Shown here: piece by piece, positions 32,270 through 40,500 of the stretch
Layout: every line of letters begins with the position of its first letter
How positions within the stretch are numbered: the first letter of the stretch is position 1
Assembly: GCF_026339875.1 (NCBI RefSeq)
Contig: NZ_JAPEPZ010000001.1
Location: 4,154,001 to 4,218,000, forward strand
DNA: 64,000 bases
Source of the DNA: Streptomyces sp. NBC_01571
GTDB lineage: Bacteria; Actinomycetota; Actinomycetes; Streptomycetales; Streptomycetaceae
Direction: 5' to 3'
The notes under the pieces: generated by a model
Seen by the model: the letters and a program-made list of their open reading frames with translations, nothing else
Database searches by the model: none
Told to the model about the DNA's origin: nothing
Position numbers and translations under genes: made by a program

Positions 32270-33679
32270 TCACGAGAAGACCCGCCGCCAGGTCTCCGCA
32301 CCCGGATAGCCGTCGGCCGCGCCGCCCCGCCAGCCCTGCGTCCGCTGGAAGGCCTCGACGGCGCGCCGGTCCGACTCGCCCCAGTCCGGCCCGGGCCCGC
32401 TCGTGTAGTAGGCGCCGAAACCCTTCTTTACCAGCTGCTTTCCGAGCAGGGTGATGTACGCGTTGTGTGCGCCCGGCCGGAACATCCCGCGCCCGGGAAA
32501 GCCGGGAACGGCAGCGGACGGCGCCCTGTTGGCCCCCGCGGTGCTCACCGCCGTGCCCACCGCGGTACCCGCCGCCGTACCCGCCGCCGTGCCCACCGCG
32601 GTACCCGCCGCCGTACCCGCCGCCGTGCCCACCGCCGTGCCCGCCGCGGGTGGAATGTCCCTGCCCTTCCCCTCAACCAGGTACGACCAGGTCCGCGGCC
32701 CCGGCAGCCCGTCCGCGCCGGCCCCCTTCCACCCCTGGGCGAGCTGGAACGCCTGGGTGGCCCGCCGGTCCGCGTTCGACCAGCGCGGCCCCGGCCCCGA
32801 GGTGTAGAAGCGGCGCCCGCCCCGCTCCACGAGGAGCCGGCCCAGCTGGGTGACGTACGCGTTGTTCGTACCGGGGCCGAAGGCGGACGCGCCCGGGTAG
32901 GGCATGGCCTTGGTACCCGGTACCGAGGGCTGCGCGCCGCTCGCGCCGTCGGCCAGCCCCTTGTGACGGTAGGGCAGATAGTGGGTCGAGTTGCTCCAGT
33001 ACGCGTACGGCGTGGACTGCCGGCGGGTGTGCGGGCGGGTCTGTTCGTAGGCGATGTAATACGTGTGCGTGTAGTCCGTCCAGCCGCCGAAAAGGACGAC
33101 GTGCGAACCGTTCTGGGGATCCGCCGGATTGTGGAAGAGAAGAATGTCGCCGGGTTGCAGCTGATCGCGGGAAATGCGTACGCCGTACGCGCCGAGACTG
33201 CCCGTCCATTCGTTTCCCGGCAGATTCCAGGCCATCGAGACGTATCCCGAGCAGTCCTGCCGGTATCCGTCCGACCAGTACGTGCTCATGCTGTACGGCA
33301 CCTGCGCGGTGATCCACTTCTTGGCCCGGTTGATGATCGCCGCGCGGGTGGTGGCGGGCACCTCGACCCCGGCCCCCGGCTTCGCGGGACTGCCGGCCGA
33401 CCCGTGCAGCGGGGCCTCGCCACCCTGCGGCGTGTCGGGCTCGTCACCTGCGGGATCGCCCGGCCGAGCAGGTCCGTGCGCGGCGGCGGCGACAGGCACC
33501 GACGGGACCGCGACAAGGACCGCTCCCGCCGCCGCGGCGATCGCCAAGGCCCTGTGCGCCGCCGGGCGGCCGACCGGGCCCGGGAGGGCGGAAGAGGCCG
33601 GGAAACGCCGCCTGCGCACGCATCCGGGGCAATCGCAGTCACTCGCGGGATCGAATTCCTCGAAGACCGGAGTCTCCAT
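32270..33679 (-). CDS. Secreted NlpC/P60-type wall hydrolase with two C-terminal peptidoglycan-binding-like domains
   Basis: The product is 469 aa. An N-terminal stretch with CDCPGCVRRRRF precedes a hydrophobic export segment (ALAIAAAAGAVLVAVPSVPVA). The catalytic domain shows DCSGYVSMAWNLPG (nucleophile Cys) and GSHVVLFGGW (His), an NlpC/P60-like amidase or endopeptidase. Two homologous domains follow (FGPGTNNAYVTQLGRLLVERGG and RPGAHNAYITLLGKQLVKKGF, each ending SGPGP.W...DRRA..AFQ..QGW.G), typical of Streptomyces peptidoglycan-binding proteins. They are joined by a (GTAx)n repeat linker coded by a minisatellite. The ATG at 33679 follows GGGTGAGGGG; upstream frame is AT-rich and noncoding. 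Probably trims wall next to the tip glycan. Confidence 0.85.
   Translation of the reverse strand: METPVFEEFDPASDCDCPGCVRRRRFPASSALPGPVGRPAAHRALAIAAAAGAVLVAVPSVPVAAAAHGPARPGDPAGDEPDTPQGGEAPLHGSAGSPAKPGAGVEVPATTRAAIINRAKKWITAQVPYSMSTYWSDGYRQDCSGYVSMAWNLPGNEWTGSLGAYGVRISRDQLQPGDILLFHNPADPQNGSHVVLFGGWTDYTHTYYIAYEQTRPHTRRQSTPYAYWSNSTHYLPYRHKGLADGASGAQPSVPGTKAMPYPGASAFGPGTNNAYVTQLGRLLVERGGRRFYTSGPGPRWSNADRRATQAFQLAQGWKGAGADGLPGPRTWSYLVEGKGRDIPPAAGTAVGTAAGTAAGTAVGTAAGTAAGTAVGTAVSTAGANRAPSAAVPGFPGRGMFRPGAHNAYITLLGKQLVKKGFGAYYTSGPGPDWGESDRRAVEAFQRTQGWRGGAADGYPGAETWRRVFS
32551..32645 (-). repeat. 36-bp minisatellite coding a (GTAV/GTAA)n linker
   Basis: A 36-base unit repeats exactly at 32551-32586 and 32587-32622, followed by a partial third copy. 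It encodes the flexible Gly-Thr-Ala linker between the two binding domains and should vary in length between strains. Confidence 0.8.
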
Positions 33680-33861
33680 GCGTCGCCCCTCACCCTCCAG
33701 ATAGAAATCTCCGCTTTTCTGCACAGTCGTCAGTTTCTCAACTGTCATCCGGTGTCGCATGTTGACGGTCCGAATGATGTACGGGGCCGGCCATGGGCGG
33801 CCGGGGCCGCACCGCGGTCGGGAGCACCCGTTCGGATCGGGTAGAGTTCTCGGGTCAGCAG

Positions 33862-33935
33862 GCGCCGCTAGCTCAGTTGGTTAGAGCAGCTGACTCTTAA
33901 TCAGCGGGTCCGGGGTTCGAGTCCCTGGCGGCGCA
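33862..33935 (+). tRNA. tRNA-Lys (anticodon CTT), copy 3 of 3
   Basis: Identical to copies 1 and 2 over all 74 bases. The eight bases before it (GTCAGCAG) match copy 1. The -10 TAGAGT is at 33842-33847. CCA is not encoded. Confidence 0.97.
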
Positions 33936-33941
33936 CCGACA

Positions 33942-33974
33942 GAAGGGCCCCTCGCCACAGGCGAGGGGCCCTTC
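33942..33974 (+). terminator. Hairpin terminator after tRNA-Lys copy 3
   Basis: GAAGGGCCCCTCGCC (33942-33956) pairs perfectly with GGCGAGGGGCCCTTC (33960-33974) around ACA. It is a strong 15-bp stem. Confidence 0.85.
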
Positions 33975-34337
33975 GTCGTACGAAGACATCCCATCTTCGC
34001 ACAGACGTCCCAATTAGAGCGTATGACCGGTTAACAGCGCGTTTCGCACCTTGCGATCATGACGAGCGCCGTAGAACCCTGGGCGCCAAGGGACTGTCGG
34101 CACACGGCAGTTGGGGGCTTGGCCGGTTGCGTCCGTGGGGGGTTGGGGGCCCCGTTCACGAACGGGTGTCGAGGGGGCACCGTGCAACCGGATGGTCGCG
34201 TTTCCGCGCTCTTCATGCGTGTGGATGAAGGGCTGACGCCGCCTGCCAGCATGCGTCCGTGACGGTCTAGGGGGATCCGAGCGGGCGACAAGAACCGACG
34301 AACACGCACCCGACCGTGCGTGTGGGGGGAATGACTC
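33975..34337. other. Upstream region of cslA, with a palindrome
   Basis: There is no gene in this 363-base stretch. A dyad CCCGTTC-AC-GAACGGG at 34151-34166 is the clearest element, about 170 bases before cslA, and could be an operator. Runs of G (around 34134-34150) flank it. The cslA ribosome site GGGGGG is just before 34338. Confidence 0.4.
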
Positions 34338-36290
34338 ATGACGTCGACGCCGACAGGCGCCCGACAGGACTTCGACGCATCCGAGACGACCCGGCTCCGG
34401 GTGCCGTCGCAACGGACCGGTGGCCTCGACAGGATCAAGAAGACCCTGCCGAGATACGACTACGAGCACTACAGCAGGCTCGCGGGGCCCCTCACACGGC
34501 CCGATCCGAGCAAGCCGTACAAGGTGCGGTACCGCTCCCTGCTGTCCCAGGAGCCGCACCGCGTACGGGCCGCCCTCATGCTGGGCGCGGCGCCGCTGCT
34601 CTCACTGGTCCTGCTCGGCTGGCTGCTCCAGCCGGAACACTGGACCGAACGCGACTACCCGGCCCACGACTTCCTGCCGGTGCTCGACATCGTGATGCTC
34701 GTCTCGATCGGCCTGATCGAGTTCTTCCGCTGCATGAACGTGCTCTCGAACGCACACGCGACCCTGGTCGCCCGCGATCCGATCCCGGTGGTGCCCGAGA
34801 CCGGCACCAGAGTCGCCTTCCTCACCTCCTTCGTGCCCGGCAAGGAGCCGCTCGCGATGGTGACCAGGACCCTGGAGGCCGCCGTCAGGCTGCGCCACCG
34901 GGGCCTTCTGCACGTCTGGCTCCTCGACGAGGGCGACGATCCCGAGGTCAAGGAGGTCTGCGAGCGCCTCGGCGTGCACCACTTCTCCCGCAAGGGTGTC
35001 GCGCAGTGGAATCAGGCCAAGGGGCCGCACCGCGCCAGGACCAAGCACGGCAACTACAACGCCTGGCTGGAGGCGCACGGCGACGCGTACGACTTCTTCG
35101 CCTCCGTCGACACCGACCACGTGCCGCTGCCGAACTACCTGGAGCGGATGCTCGGCTTCTTCCGCGACCCGGACATCGGTTTCGTGATCGGCCCGCAGGT
35201 GTACGGCAACTACGACAATCCCATCACCAAGGCCGCCGAGTCCCAGCAGTTCCTCTTCCACGCGCTGATCCAGCGGGCCGGCAACCGGTACGGCGCGCCG
35301 ATGTTCGTGGGCACCTCCAACGCCGTACGCATCAGGGCGCTGCAGCAGATCGGCGGCCTGTACGACTCGATCACCGAGGACATGGCGACCGGCTTCGAGA
35401 TGCACCGCCACCGGAATCCGGTCACGGGGCGCAAGTGGCGCTCGGTCTACACCCCGGACGTGCTCGCGGTCGGCGAGGGCCCGAACGCCTGGACGGACTT
35501 CTTCACCCAGCAGCTGCGCTGGTCGCGGGGCACGTACGAGACGATCGTGAAGCAGTACTGGAAGGGCTTCTTCTCGCTGCCGCCGAGCAAGCTCTTCAAC
35601 TACACGATGATGATCATCTTCTACCCGATGTCGGCCCTCAACTGGATCCTGGCGGCGCTGAGTTGCGCGCTGTTCCTGGGCCTGGGCGCTTCGGGCGTGA
35701 ACATCGACCCGACGGTCTGGCTGATGCTGTACGGCAACGCCTCCGCGCTGCAGATCGGCCTGTACGTGTGGAACCGCCGGCACAACGTCTCCCCGCACGA
35801 ACCCGAGGGCTCCGGCGGGGTCGCGGGCATGATCATGTCGGCGCTCTCCGCGCCGATCTACGCCCGCTCGCTGATGGACGCCGTGCTGCGCCGCAAGAGC
35901 AGGTTCGTGGTGACCCCCAAGGGGGATTCGGCGAGCCCGGACACGCTGTTCGGGACCTTCCGGATCCACCTGTTCTTCGTTCTGGTCTTCGCCGGCTCGA
36001 TCGTCGCCGGACTTCTGCTCGGGCACGCCCACCCAGCGATGATCACCTGGGCCTGCTTCGCCCTGCTGATCACGGCCTCGCCGATCCTCGCCTGGCAGTG
36101 GAGTCTGCGCCGGGCCGGGAGAAAGCCCCCGGTCCCGCCCGAGAAGACCGCTCCCCAGCCCGCGCGCTCCTCCGCGCCCCAGCAGGAGCGGCACACCCCG
36201 CACGCGCCGCAGTACGAGCCCGGCCGGGCGGCGGCGCAGGGCGGCGCCGAACAGACCCTGCGGATGTCGCTCGGAGGGCATGAGAAATGA
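34338..36290 (+). CDS. cslA: Cellulose synthase-like glycosyltransferase CslA
   Basis: This 650-aa GT2 membrane enzyme has an N-terminal cytosolic part, two helices (residues 80-135), then the catalytic domain: DEGDD, VDTDH (DxD), SITED, and QQLRW (QxxRW). Four or more C-terminal helices and a Pro/Gln-rich tail follow. It is the processive beta-glycan synthase that Streptomyces uses at hyphal tips (cslA of S. coelicolor and S. lividans); the exact polymer is debated between cellulose-like and chitin-like. The ATG at 34338 has GGGGGG upstream, and ATGA overlap with glxA couples the pair. Confidence 0.95.
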   Translation: MTSTPTGARQDFDASETTRLRVPSQRTGGLDRIKKTLPRYDYEHYSRLAGPLTRPDPSKPYKVRYRSLLSQEPHRVRAALMLGAAPLLSLVLLGWLLQPEHWTERDYPAHDFLPVLDIVMLVSIGLIEFFRCMNVLSNAHATLVARDPIPVVPETGTRVAFLTSFVPGKEPLAMVTRTLEAAVRLRHRGLLHVWLLDEGDDPEVKEVCERLGVHHFSRKGVAQWNQAKGPHRARTKHGNYNAWLEAHGDAYDFFASVDTDHVPLPNYLERMLGFFRDPDIGFVIGPQVYGNYDNPITKAAESQQFLFHALIQRAGNRYGAPMFVGTSNAVRIRALQQIGGLYDSITEDMATGFEMHRHRNPVTGRKWRSVYTPDVLAVGEGPNAWTDFFTQQLRWSRGTYETIVKQYWKGFFSLPPSKLFNYTMMIIFYPMSALNWILAALSCALFLGLGASGVNIDPTVWLMLYGNASALQIGLYVWNRRHNVSPHEPEGSGGVAGMIMSALSAPIYARSLMDAVLRRKSRFVVTPKGDSASPDTLFGTFRIHLFFVLVFAGSIVAGLLLGHAHPAMITWACFALLITASPILAWQWSLRRAGRKPPVPPEKTAPQPARSSAPQQERHTPHAPQYEPGRAAAQGGAEQTLRMSLGGHEK

Positions 36291-38224
36291 GAGACGGTGC
36301 CCGTCGCCGCCGCGCTCGTCGTCTTGCGATGGGCGGGGCGGTGGTGCTCGCCCTGGCCGGGATGAACGGACCGTGGGTCTACCGCTTCAGCACGGAGAGG
36401 TACCACCAGTACACGATCGACAAGCCCGAGTACAAAGCCGAGAACGGCCACTGGGACGTCGTCCGGTTCCCCGAGGGGTACCGCCTGAACACCATCCACG
36501 CGGCCCTGCTGCACACCGGCAAGGTCCTGCTGGTCGCGGGCTCGGGCAACAACCAGGACAACTTCGACGCGAAGAAGTTCGACACGCGGCTCTGGGATCC
36601 GGTCAAGGGGACCGTCAGGACGATCCCGACACCGGCCGACCTGTTCTGCACGGGCCACACCCAGCTCGCCGGCGGCAATCTGCTGATCGCCGGCGGCACC
36701 AAGCGCTACGAGACGCTGAAGGGCGACGTCACCAAGGCCGGCGGCCTGATGGTCGTCCACAACGAGAACCCCGACAAGCCGGTCACGCTGCCCGCGGGCA
36801 CCAGGTTCACCGGCAAGGAGAACGGCAGGACGTTCGTCTCCAAGGACCCGGTGCTCGTCCCGCGCGCGAAGAAGGTCTTCGCCAGGGCGACCGGCGCGTT
36901 CCTGCGCAACGACCCGGGCCTGGGCCGTATCTACGTCGAGGCGCGGAGGAGCGGCCGGAAGTACGAGACGGGCACCCAGGACAACTACCGGGTCCAGGGC
37001 CTGACGGGGCCGGACGCGCGCAACACGTACGGCATAGCCCAGAAACTCGCCCTGGACAAGAAGGACTTCCAGGGCATCAGGGACGCGTTCGAGTTCGATC
37101 CGGTCGCCGAGCGGTACATCAAGGTCGATCCGATGAACGAGGCCCGCTGGTACCCGACGCTGACGACCATGAGCGACGGCAAAATCCTCAGCCTCTCCGG
37201 CCTGGACGAGATCGGCCAGCTGGTCCCGGGCAAGAACGAGGTCTTCGACCCGGAGACCAGGAAGTGGACGTACACCAAGGGCATCCGCCAGTTCCCGACC
37301 TATCCGGCGATCAGCCTGATGCAGAACGGCAAGATGTTCTACTCGGGCTCGAACGCGGGCTACGGACCGGACGACGTGGGCCGCGACCCCGGCATCTGGG
37401 ACGTGGCGAAGAACAGGTTCACCCCGCTGCCCGGCCTGAGCGATCCCACCAGGATGGAGACGTCCGGCACGGTGCTGCTGCCGCCCGCGCAGGACGAGAA
37501 GTACCTGGTGATCGGCGGCGGCGGAGTCGGCGAGTCCAGGCTCTCCAGCAAGAAGACCCGGCTCATCGACCTCAAGGACAGGAACCCGAGGTTCGTGGAC
37601 GGCCCCGAGCTGGAGAAGGGCACCCGCTATCCGCAGTCCTCGATCCTGCCCGACGACACCGTGCTGGTGTCCGGCGGTTCCGAGGACTACCGCGGGCGCG
37701 GCGCCTCCGACATCCTCCAGGCACGCATCTACGACCCCCGTGCCAACACCTTCGACCGGGTCGCCGACCCCCTGGTGGGCCGCAACTACCACTCGGGGTC
37801 GATCCTGCTGCCCGACGGCCGCGTGATGTTCTTCGGCTCCAACCCGCTCTACGCGGACAAGGCCAATACCAAGCCCGCCACGTTCGAGCAGCGCATAGAG
37901 ATCTACACGCCGCCGTATCTCTACCGCGACTCCCGGCCCGGCCTGGCCGGCGGCCCGAAGACCGTCGCACGCGGCGCCTCGGCGGCCTTCACCTCGGCGC
38001 ACGCCTCGTCCATCAGGACGGCCCGCCTGATCCGGCCGAGCGCGTCCACCCATGTCACCGACGTCGACCAGCGCTCCATCGCGCTGGACTTCAGGAAGAC
38101 GGCGAAGGGGATCACGGTGACCGTGCCGAAGAACCGGAACCTGGTGGAGTCCGGCTGGTACATGCTGTTCGTGACGGACGACCAGGGGACGCCGTCCAAG
38201 GCCCAGTGGATCAGGGTTCCCTGA
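36287..38224 (+). CDS. glxA: Copper radical oxidase GlxA (galactose oxidase-like)
   Basis: This 645-aa protein has an N-terminal membrane anchor (LAMGGAVVLALAGMNGPWVY), then a beta-propeller. The cross-linked cofactor residues are in place: Cys121 in DLFCTGHTQL, Trp288-Tyr289 in NEARWYPTLT, plus Tyr/His in GRNYHSGSILLPDGRVMFFG and His in the C-terminal ASTHVTDVDQRS. GlxA oxidises an alcohol of the tip glycan and is needed for its deposition. It is co-translated with cslA through a 4-base overlap. In the known csl locus the GH6 gene comes next; here a LysR/SDR pair intervenes. Confidence 0.95.
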   Translation: MRDGARRRRARRLAMGGAVVLALAGMNGPWVYRFSTERYHQYTIDKPEYKAENGHWDVVRFPEGYRLNTIHAALLHTGKVLLVAGSGNNQDNFDAKKFDTRLWDPVKGTVRTIPTPADLFCTGHTQLAGGNLLIAGGTKRYETLKGDVTKAGGLMVVHNENPDKPVTLPAGTRFTGKENGRTFVSKDPVLVPRAKKVFARATGAFLRNDPGLGRIYVEARRSGRKYETGTQDNYRVQGLTGPDARNTYGIAQKLALDKKDFQGIRDAFEFDPVAERYIKVDPMNEARWYPTLTTMSDGKILSLSGLDEIGQLVPGKNEVFDPETRKWTYTKGIRQFPTYPAISLMQNGKMFYSGSNAGYGPDDVGRDPGIWDVAKNRFTPLPGLSDPTRMETSGTVLLPPAQDEKYLVIGGGGVGESRLSSKKTRLIDLKDRNPRFVDGPELEKGTRYPQSSILPDDTVLVSGGSEDYRGRGASDILQARIYDPRANTFDRVADPLVGRNYHSGSILLPDGRVMFFGSNPLYADKANTKPATFEQRIEIYTPPYLYRDSRPGLAGGPKTVARGASAAFTSAHASSIRTARLIRPSASTHVTDVDQRSIALDFRKTAKGITVTVPKNRNLVESGWYMLFVTDDQGTPSKAQWIRVP

Positions 38225-38249
38225 CCCCCCGGAACCTGCCCGCGTGACA

Positions 38250-38285
38250 GGGGGCGCCCTCCGCTCGACGGCGGAGGGCGCCCCC
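38250..38285 (+). terminator. Hairpin terminator of cslA-glxA
   Basis: GGGGGCGCCCTCCGC (38250-38264) pairs perfectly with GCGGAGGGCGCCCCC (38271-38285), 26 bases past the glxA stop. Confidence 0.85.
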
Positions 38286-38441
38286 GGTCACGTACCTGCC
38301 GCTAGCTGAATGATGCGAAGGCGTGGGCGGTCGAGATGGATGTCACCTGGTCGCTCGGACTGACACCAGCCGCGTGCACCCACCGCGATCTGCCGCCTGA
38401 GCCGGGCCACGCCGGGTGGCGCCTGGCCGGGCGTGCGGGAG

Positions 38442-39293
38442 CTACTGGAGACGGTTCGCAGTCCGGATGAGGTCGGCGACGGCTCTGGACCGGCTGTGCG
38501 GTGGCCAGGCGATCACGGTGGTGACTGTCGGCGCGTCCAGCACGGGCACGGCGGCGAGGTCCCCGTGCAGTTGGGCTCGGCACGACTCCGGTGAGACCGC
38601 ACAGGCACGGCCGAGCGCGACGAGCTGCAACAACTGCGCATGGTCGCGGACCTGCGGGCCGGGGCCGGGCGGGTAGGTGCCGTCGGGGTCGGGCCAGCGC
38701 GGGAGGGGCAGGCCCGGCAGCCCGGTGATGTCGGCCATGCGCACATGAGCACGGGCGGTGAGCGGATGCCCGGCCGGCAGGACCACAACCTGACTCTCCG
38801 TGCTCAGCTCTTCGGTGTGGAATCCGGCCGTCGAGTCGAACGGCCGGTGCAGCAGCGCCACGTCGGCCCGGCCCTCGCGCAGGAACCGTTCCTGTTCGGC
38901 CGGACCGCACAGGATGACGTCGACGGGGACCGCGCCGGGTTCGGCGGCATACGCGTCGAGCAGTCTCGCCAGCAGTTCCCTGGACGCGCTGGCCTTCGTG
39001 ACCAGGACCAGGCCGGGGCGGCCGGTCACGGAAAAGGCGGCGCGCCGGGTCCGGCGCTCGGCGGCCTCGACCGCGTCGAGAGCCGCCCGGCCCTCGACCA
39101 ACAGCACCGAGCCGGCCTCGGTCAGCGTGACAGTGCGACTGGTCCTGTCCAACAGCACTGCCCCGAGCCGGCGTTCGAGCCGCTGGATCGCCCGTGACAA
39201 CGGTGGCTGCGCGATCCCGAGCCGCTGCGCGGCACGCCCGAAGTGCAGCTCTTCAGCGACAGCGACGAAATACCGCAGTTCCCGGGTCTCCAT
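38442..39293 (-). CDS. LysR-family transcriptional regulator
   Basis: This 283-aa protein has an N-terminal winged HTH (METRELRYFVAVAEELHFGRAAQRL, then LGIAQPPLSRAIQRLERRLG) and a periplasmic-binding-like effector domain (RPGLVLVTKASASRELL and on). The ATG at 39293 is divergent from the SDR gene with 95 bases between. A dyad at 39316-39330 fits a LysR T-N11-A box. It probably controls the SDR gene. The pair is not part of the csl machinery as known. Confidence 0.9.
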   Translation of the reverse strand: METRELRYFVAVAEELHFGRAAQRLGIAQPPLSRAIQRLERRLGAVLLDRTSRTVTLTEAGSVLLVEGRAALDAVEAAERRTRRAAFSVTGRPGLVLVTKASASRELLARLLDAYAAEPGAVPVDVILCGPAEQERFLREGRADVALLHRPFDSTAGFHTEELSTESQVVVLPAGHPLTARAHVRMADITGLPGLPLPRWPDPDGTYPPGPGPQVRDHAQLLQLVALGRACAVSPESCRAQLHGDLAAVPVLDAPTVTTVIAWPPHSRSRAVADLIRTANRLQ

Positions 39294-39315
39294 CCGGCCA
39301 CGCTATCCCGGATCA

Positions 39316-39330
39316 ATACCCTGACGGTAT
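39316..39330. promoter_or_regulatory. LysR-type dyad in the LysR/SDR divergent region
   Basis: ATACC-CTGAC-GGTAT is a perfect 5-base dyad with LysR-box spacing, in the only space between the two divergent genes. Confidence 0.5.
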
Positions 39331-39388
39331 CGTTGCGCACCCGATCGGTCTTGGACGCCCGCCGAGGTCCGAAGGCAGCATCGTCCCT

Positions 39389-40120
39389 ATGACTGAACGG
39401 ACGATCGCGCTGGTCACCGGCGCGAACAAGGGAATCGGCTACGAGATCGCCGCAGGCCTGGGCACCCTCGGCTGGAGCGTCGGCGTCGGCGCCCGCGACG
39501 ACCAGCGCCGAAGCGCCGCGGTGGAGAAACTGCGCGCCGCCGGCATCGACGCGTTCGCCGTACCGCTGGACGTGACCGACGACGCGAGCGCGAGCGCCGC
39601 CGCACGGCTGATCGACGAACAGGCCGGACGCCTCGACGTGCTCGTCAACAATGCCGCCATCACAGGCGACGTACCACAGGAGCCCACCCGGATCGACCCC
39701 GCCACCATCCACACGGTCGTGGACACCAACGTGATCGGCGTCATCCGCGTCACCAACGCGATGCTGCCGCTGCTGCGCCGCTCCGCCGCACCACGGATCG
39801 TGAACATGTCCAGCAGCGTCGGCTCCCTCACCCGGCAGTCAGGACCCGCCGCCGAGCAGACGACAGGTCCGGTGTCCGCGGCGTACGCGCCGTCGAAGAC
39901 GTTCCTGAACGCCGTCACCCTCCAATACGCCCGGGAGCTGAGCGGCACGAACATCCTGATCAACACCGGCTGCCCCGGCTACGTCGCCACCGATCTCAAC
40001 GGCTTCCGCGGCGTGCGCACCCCCGAACAGGGCGCGGCGATCGCCATCAGACTCGCGACCCTGCCCGACGACGGCCCCACCGGACAGTTCTTCGACGACG
40101 CCGGCGTAGTGCCCTGGTGA
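39389..40120 (+). CDS. Short-chain dehydrogenase/reductase
   Basis: This 243-aa classical SDR has cofactor motif TGANKGIG, NNAAI, catalytic Ser (NMSSSVGSLT), the Y-x3-K as AAYAPSKTFLNAV, and the C-terminal NTGCPGYVATDLNG. The preference for NAD or NADP is not certain; ARDDQRR after beta-2 suggests NADP. The ATG at 39389 follows weakly purine-rich sequence. It is the probable target of the adjacent LysR protein. Substrate unknown. Confidence 0.9.
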   Translation: MTERTIALVTGANKGIGYEIAAGLGTLGWSVGVGARDDQRRSAAVEKLRAAGIDAFAVPLDVTDDASASAAARLIDEQAGRLDVLVNNAAITGDVPQEPTRIDPATIHTVVDTNVIGVIRVTNAMLPLLRRSAAPRIVNMSSSVGSLTRQSGPAAEQTTGPVSAAYAPSKTFLNAVTLQYARELSGTNILINTGCPGYVATDLNGFRGVRTPEQGAAIAIRLATLPDDGPTGQFFDDAGVVPW

Positions 40121-40481
40121 TGTGCACGGCGGCCGTCACCCGCCAGGCTGACGCCGCTGCGCCCATGCATCTCAAACAGATCTGTGGTGGCGTCCCTGCC
40201 AACGTTCGGGTGCCCGGGGGCAACGCCCAGCACCGCTACCGGCTCCCACCATCGTGACCCGGGGATCCGAATCGCAAGACCTCACTGCTGTTCACCAATC
40301 CTCCGACCTGCCGAATCTCCATGCGCTCGGTGACAACCGGGCCGAAAACACCAGTGCGATCCGGCACAACGACCACACCGGCCAGCCCGTCATGCGCTCG
40401 CTGACCGCCTGTGGCCACAAACCCCTCGCATCACTCATCTAGGCGCAGGCCTTCACTCGGAGGCCTTCACTCTCAGGGCCT
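40121..40481. other. Lower-GC spacer, possible gene remnant
   Basis: The two 60-base lines counted here (40261-40380) are 58% and 63% G+C against about 70-80% in typical genes of this window. A 62-codon GTG frame (40254-40442, starting MTRGSESQDLTAVHQSS) has no recognisable family and weak codon bias. I read it as debris, possibly from the event that brought in the LysR/SDR pair. Confidence 0.35.
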
Positions 40482-40500
40482 TCACTCGGAGGCCTGCGCC
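40442..40500. repeat. Direct and inverted repeats at the 3' end of the GH6 gene
   Basis: GGCGCAGGCCT (40442-40452) and AGGCCTGCGCC (40490-40500) form a hairpin. Between them CTTCACTCGGAGGC-type units repeat (40451, 40480) with a variant between. The last codons of the GH6 gene (AQASE and stop) lie inside the right arm, so the tail of the gene seems to have been copied past its stop. Confidence 0.6.

Noticed and set aside
32551..32645. Short regular repeats that could be taken for a CRISPR array
   Set aside because: They are direct tandem units without spacers, in frame within a secreted protein.
11038..33935. Integrated element attached at a tRNA-Lys gene
   Set aside because: No integrase, replication or transfer gene lies between copies, and composition there is normal; only the repeated tRNAs suggest it.
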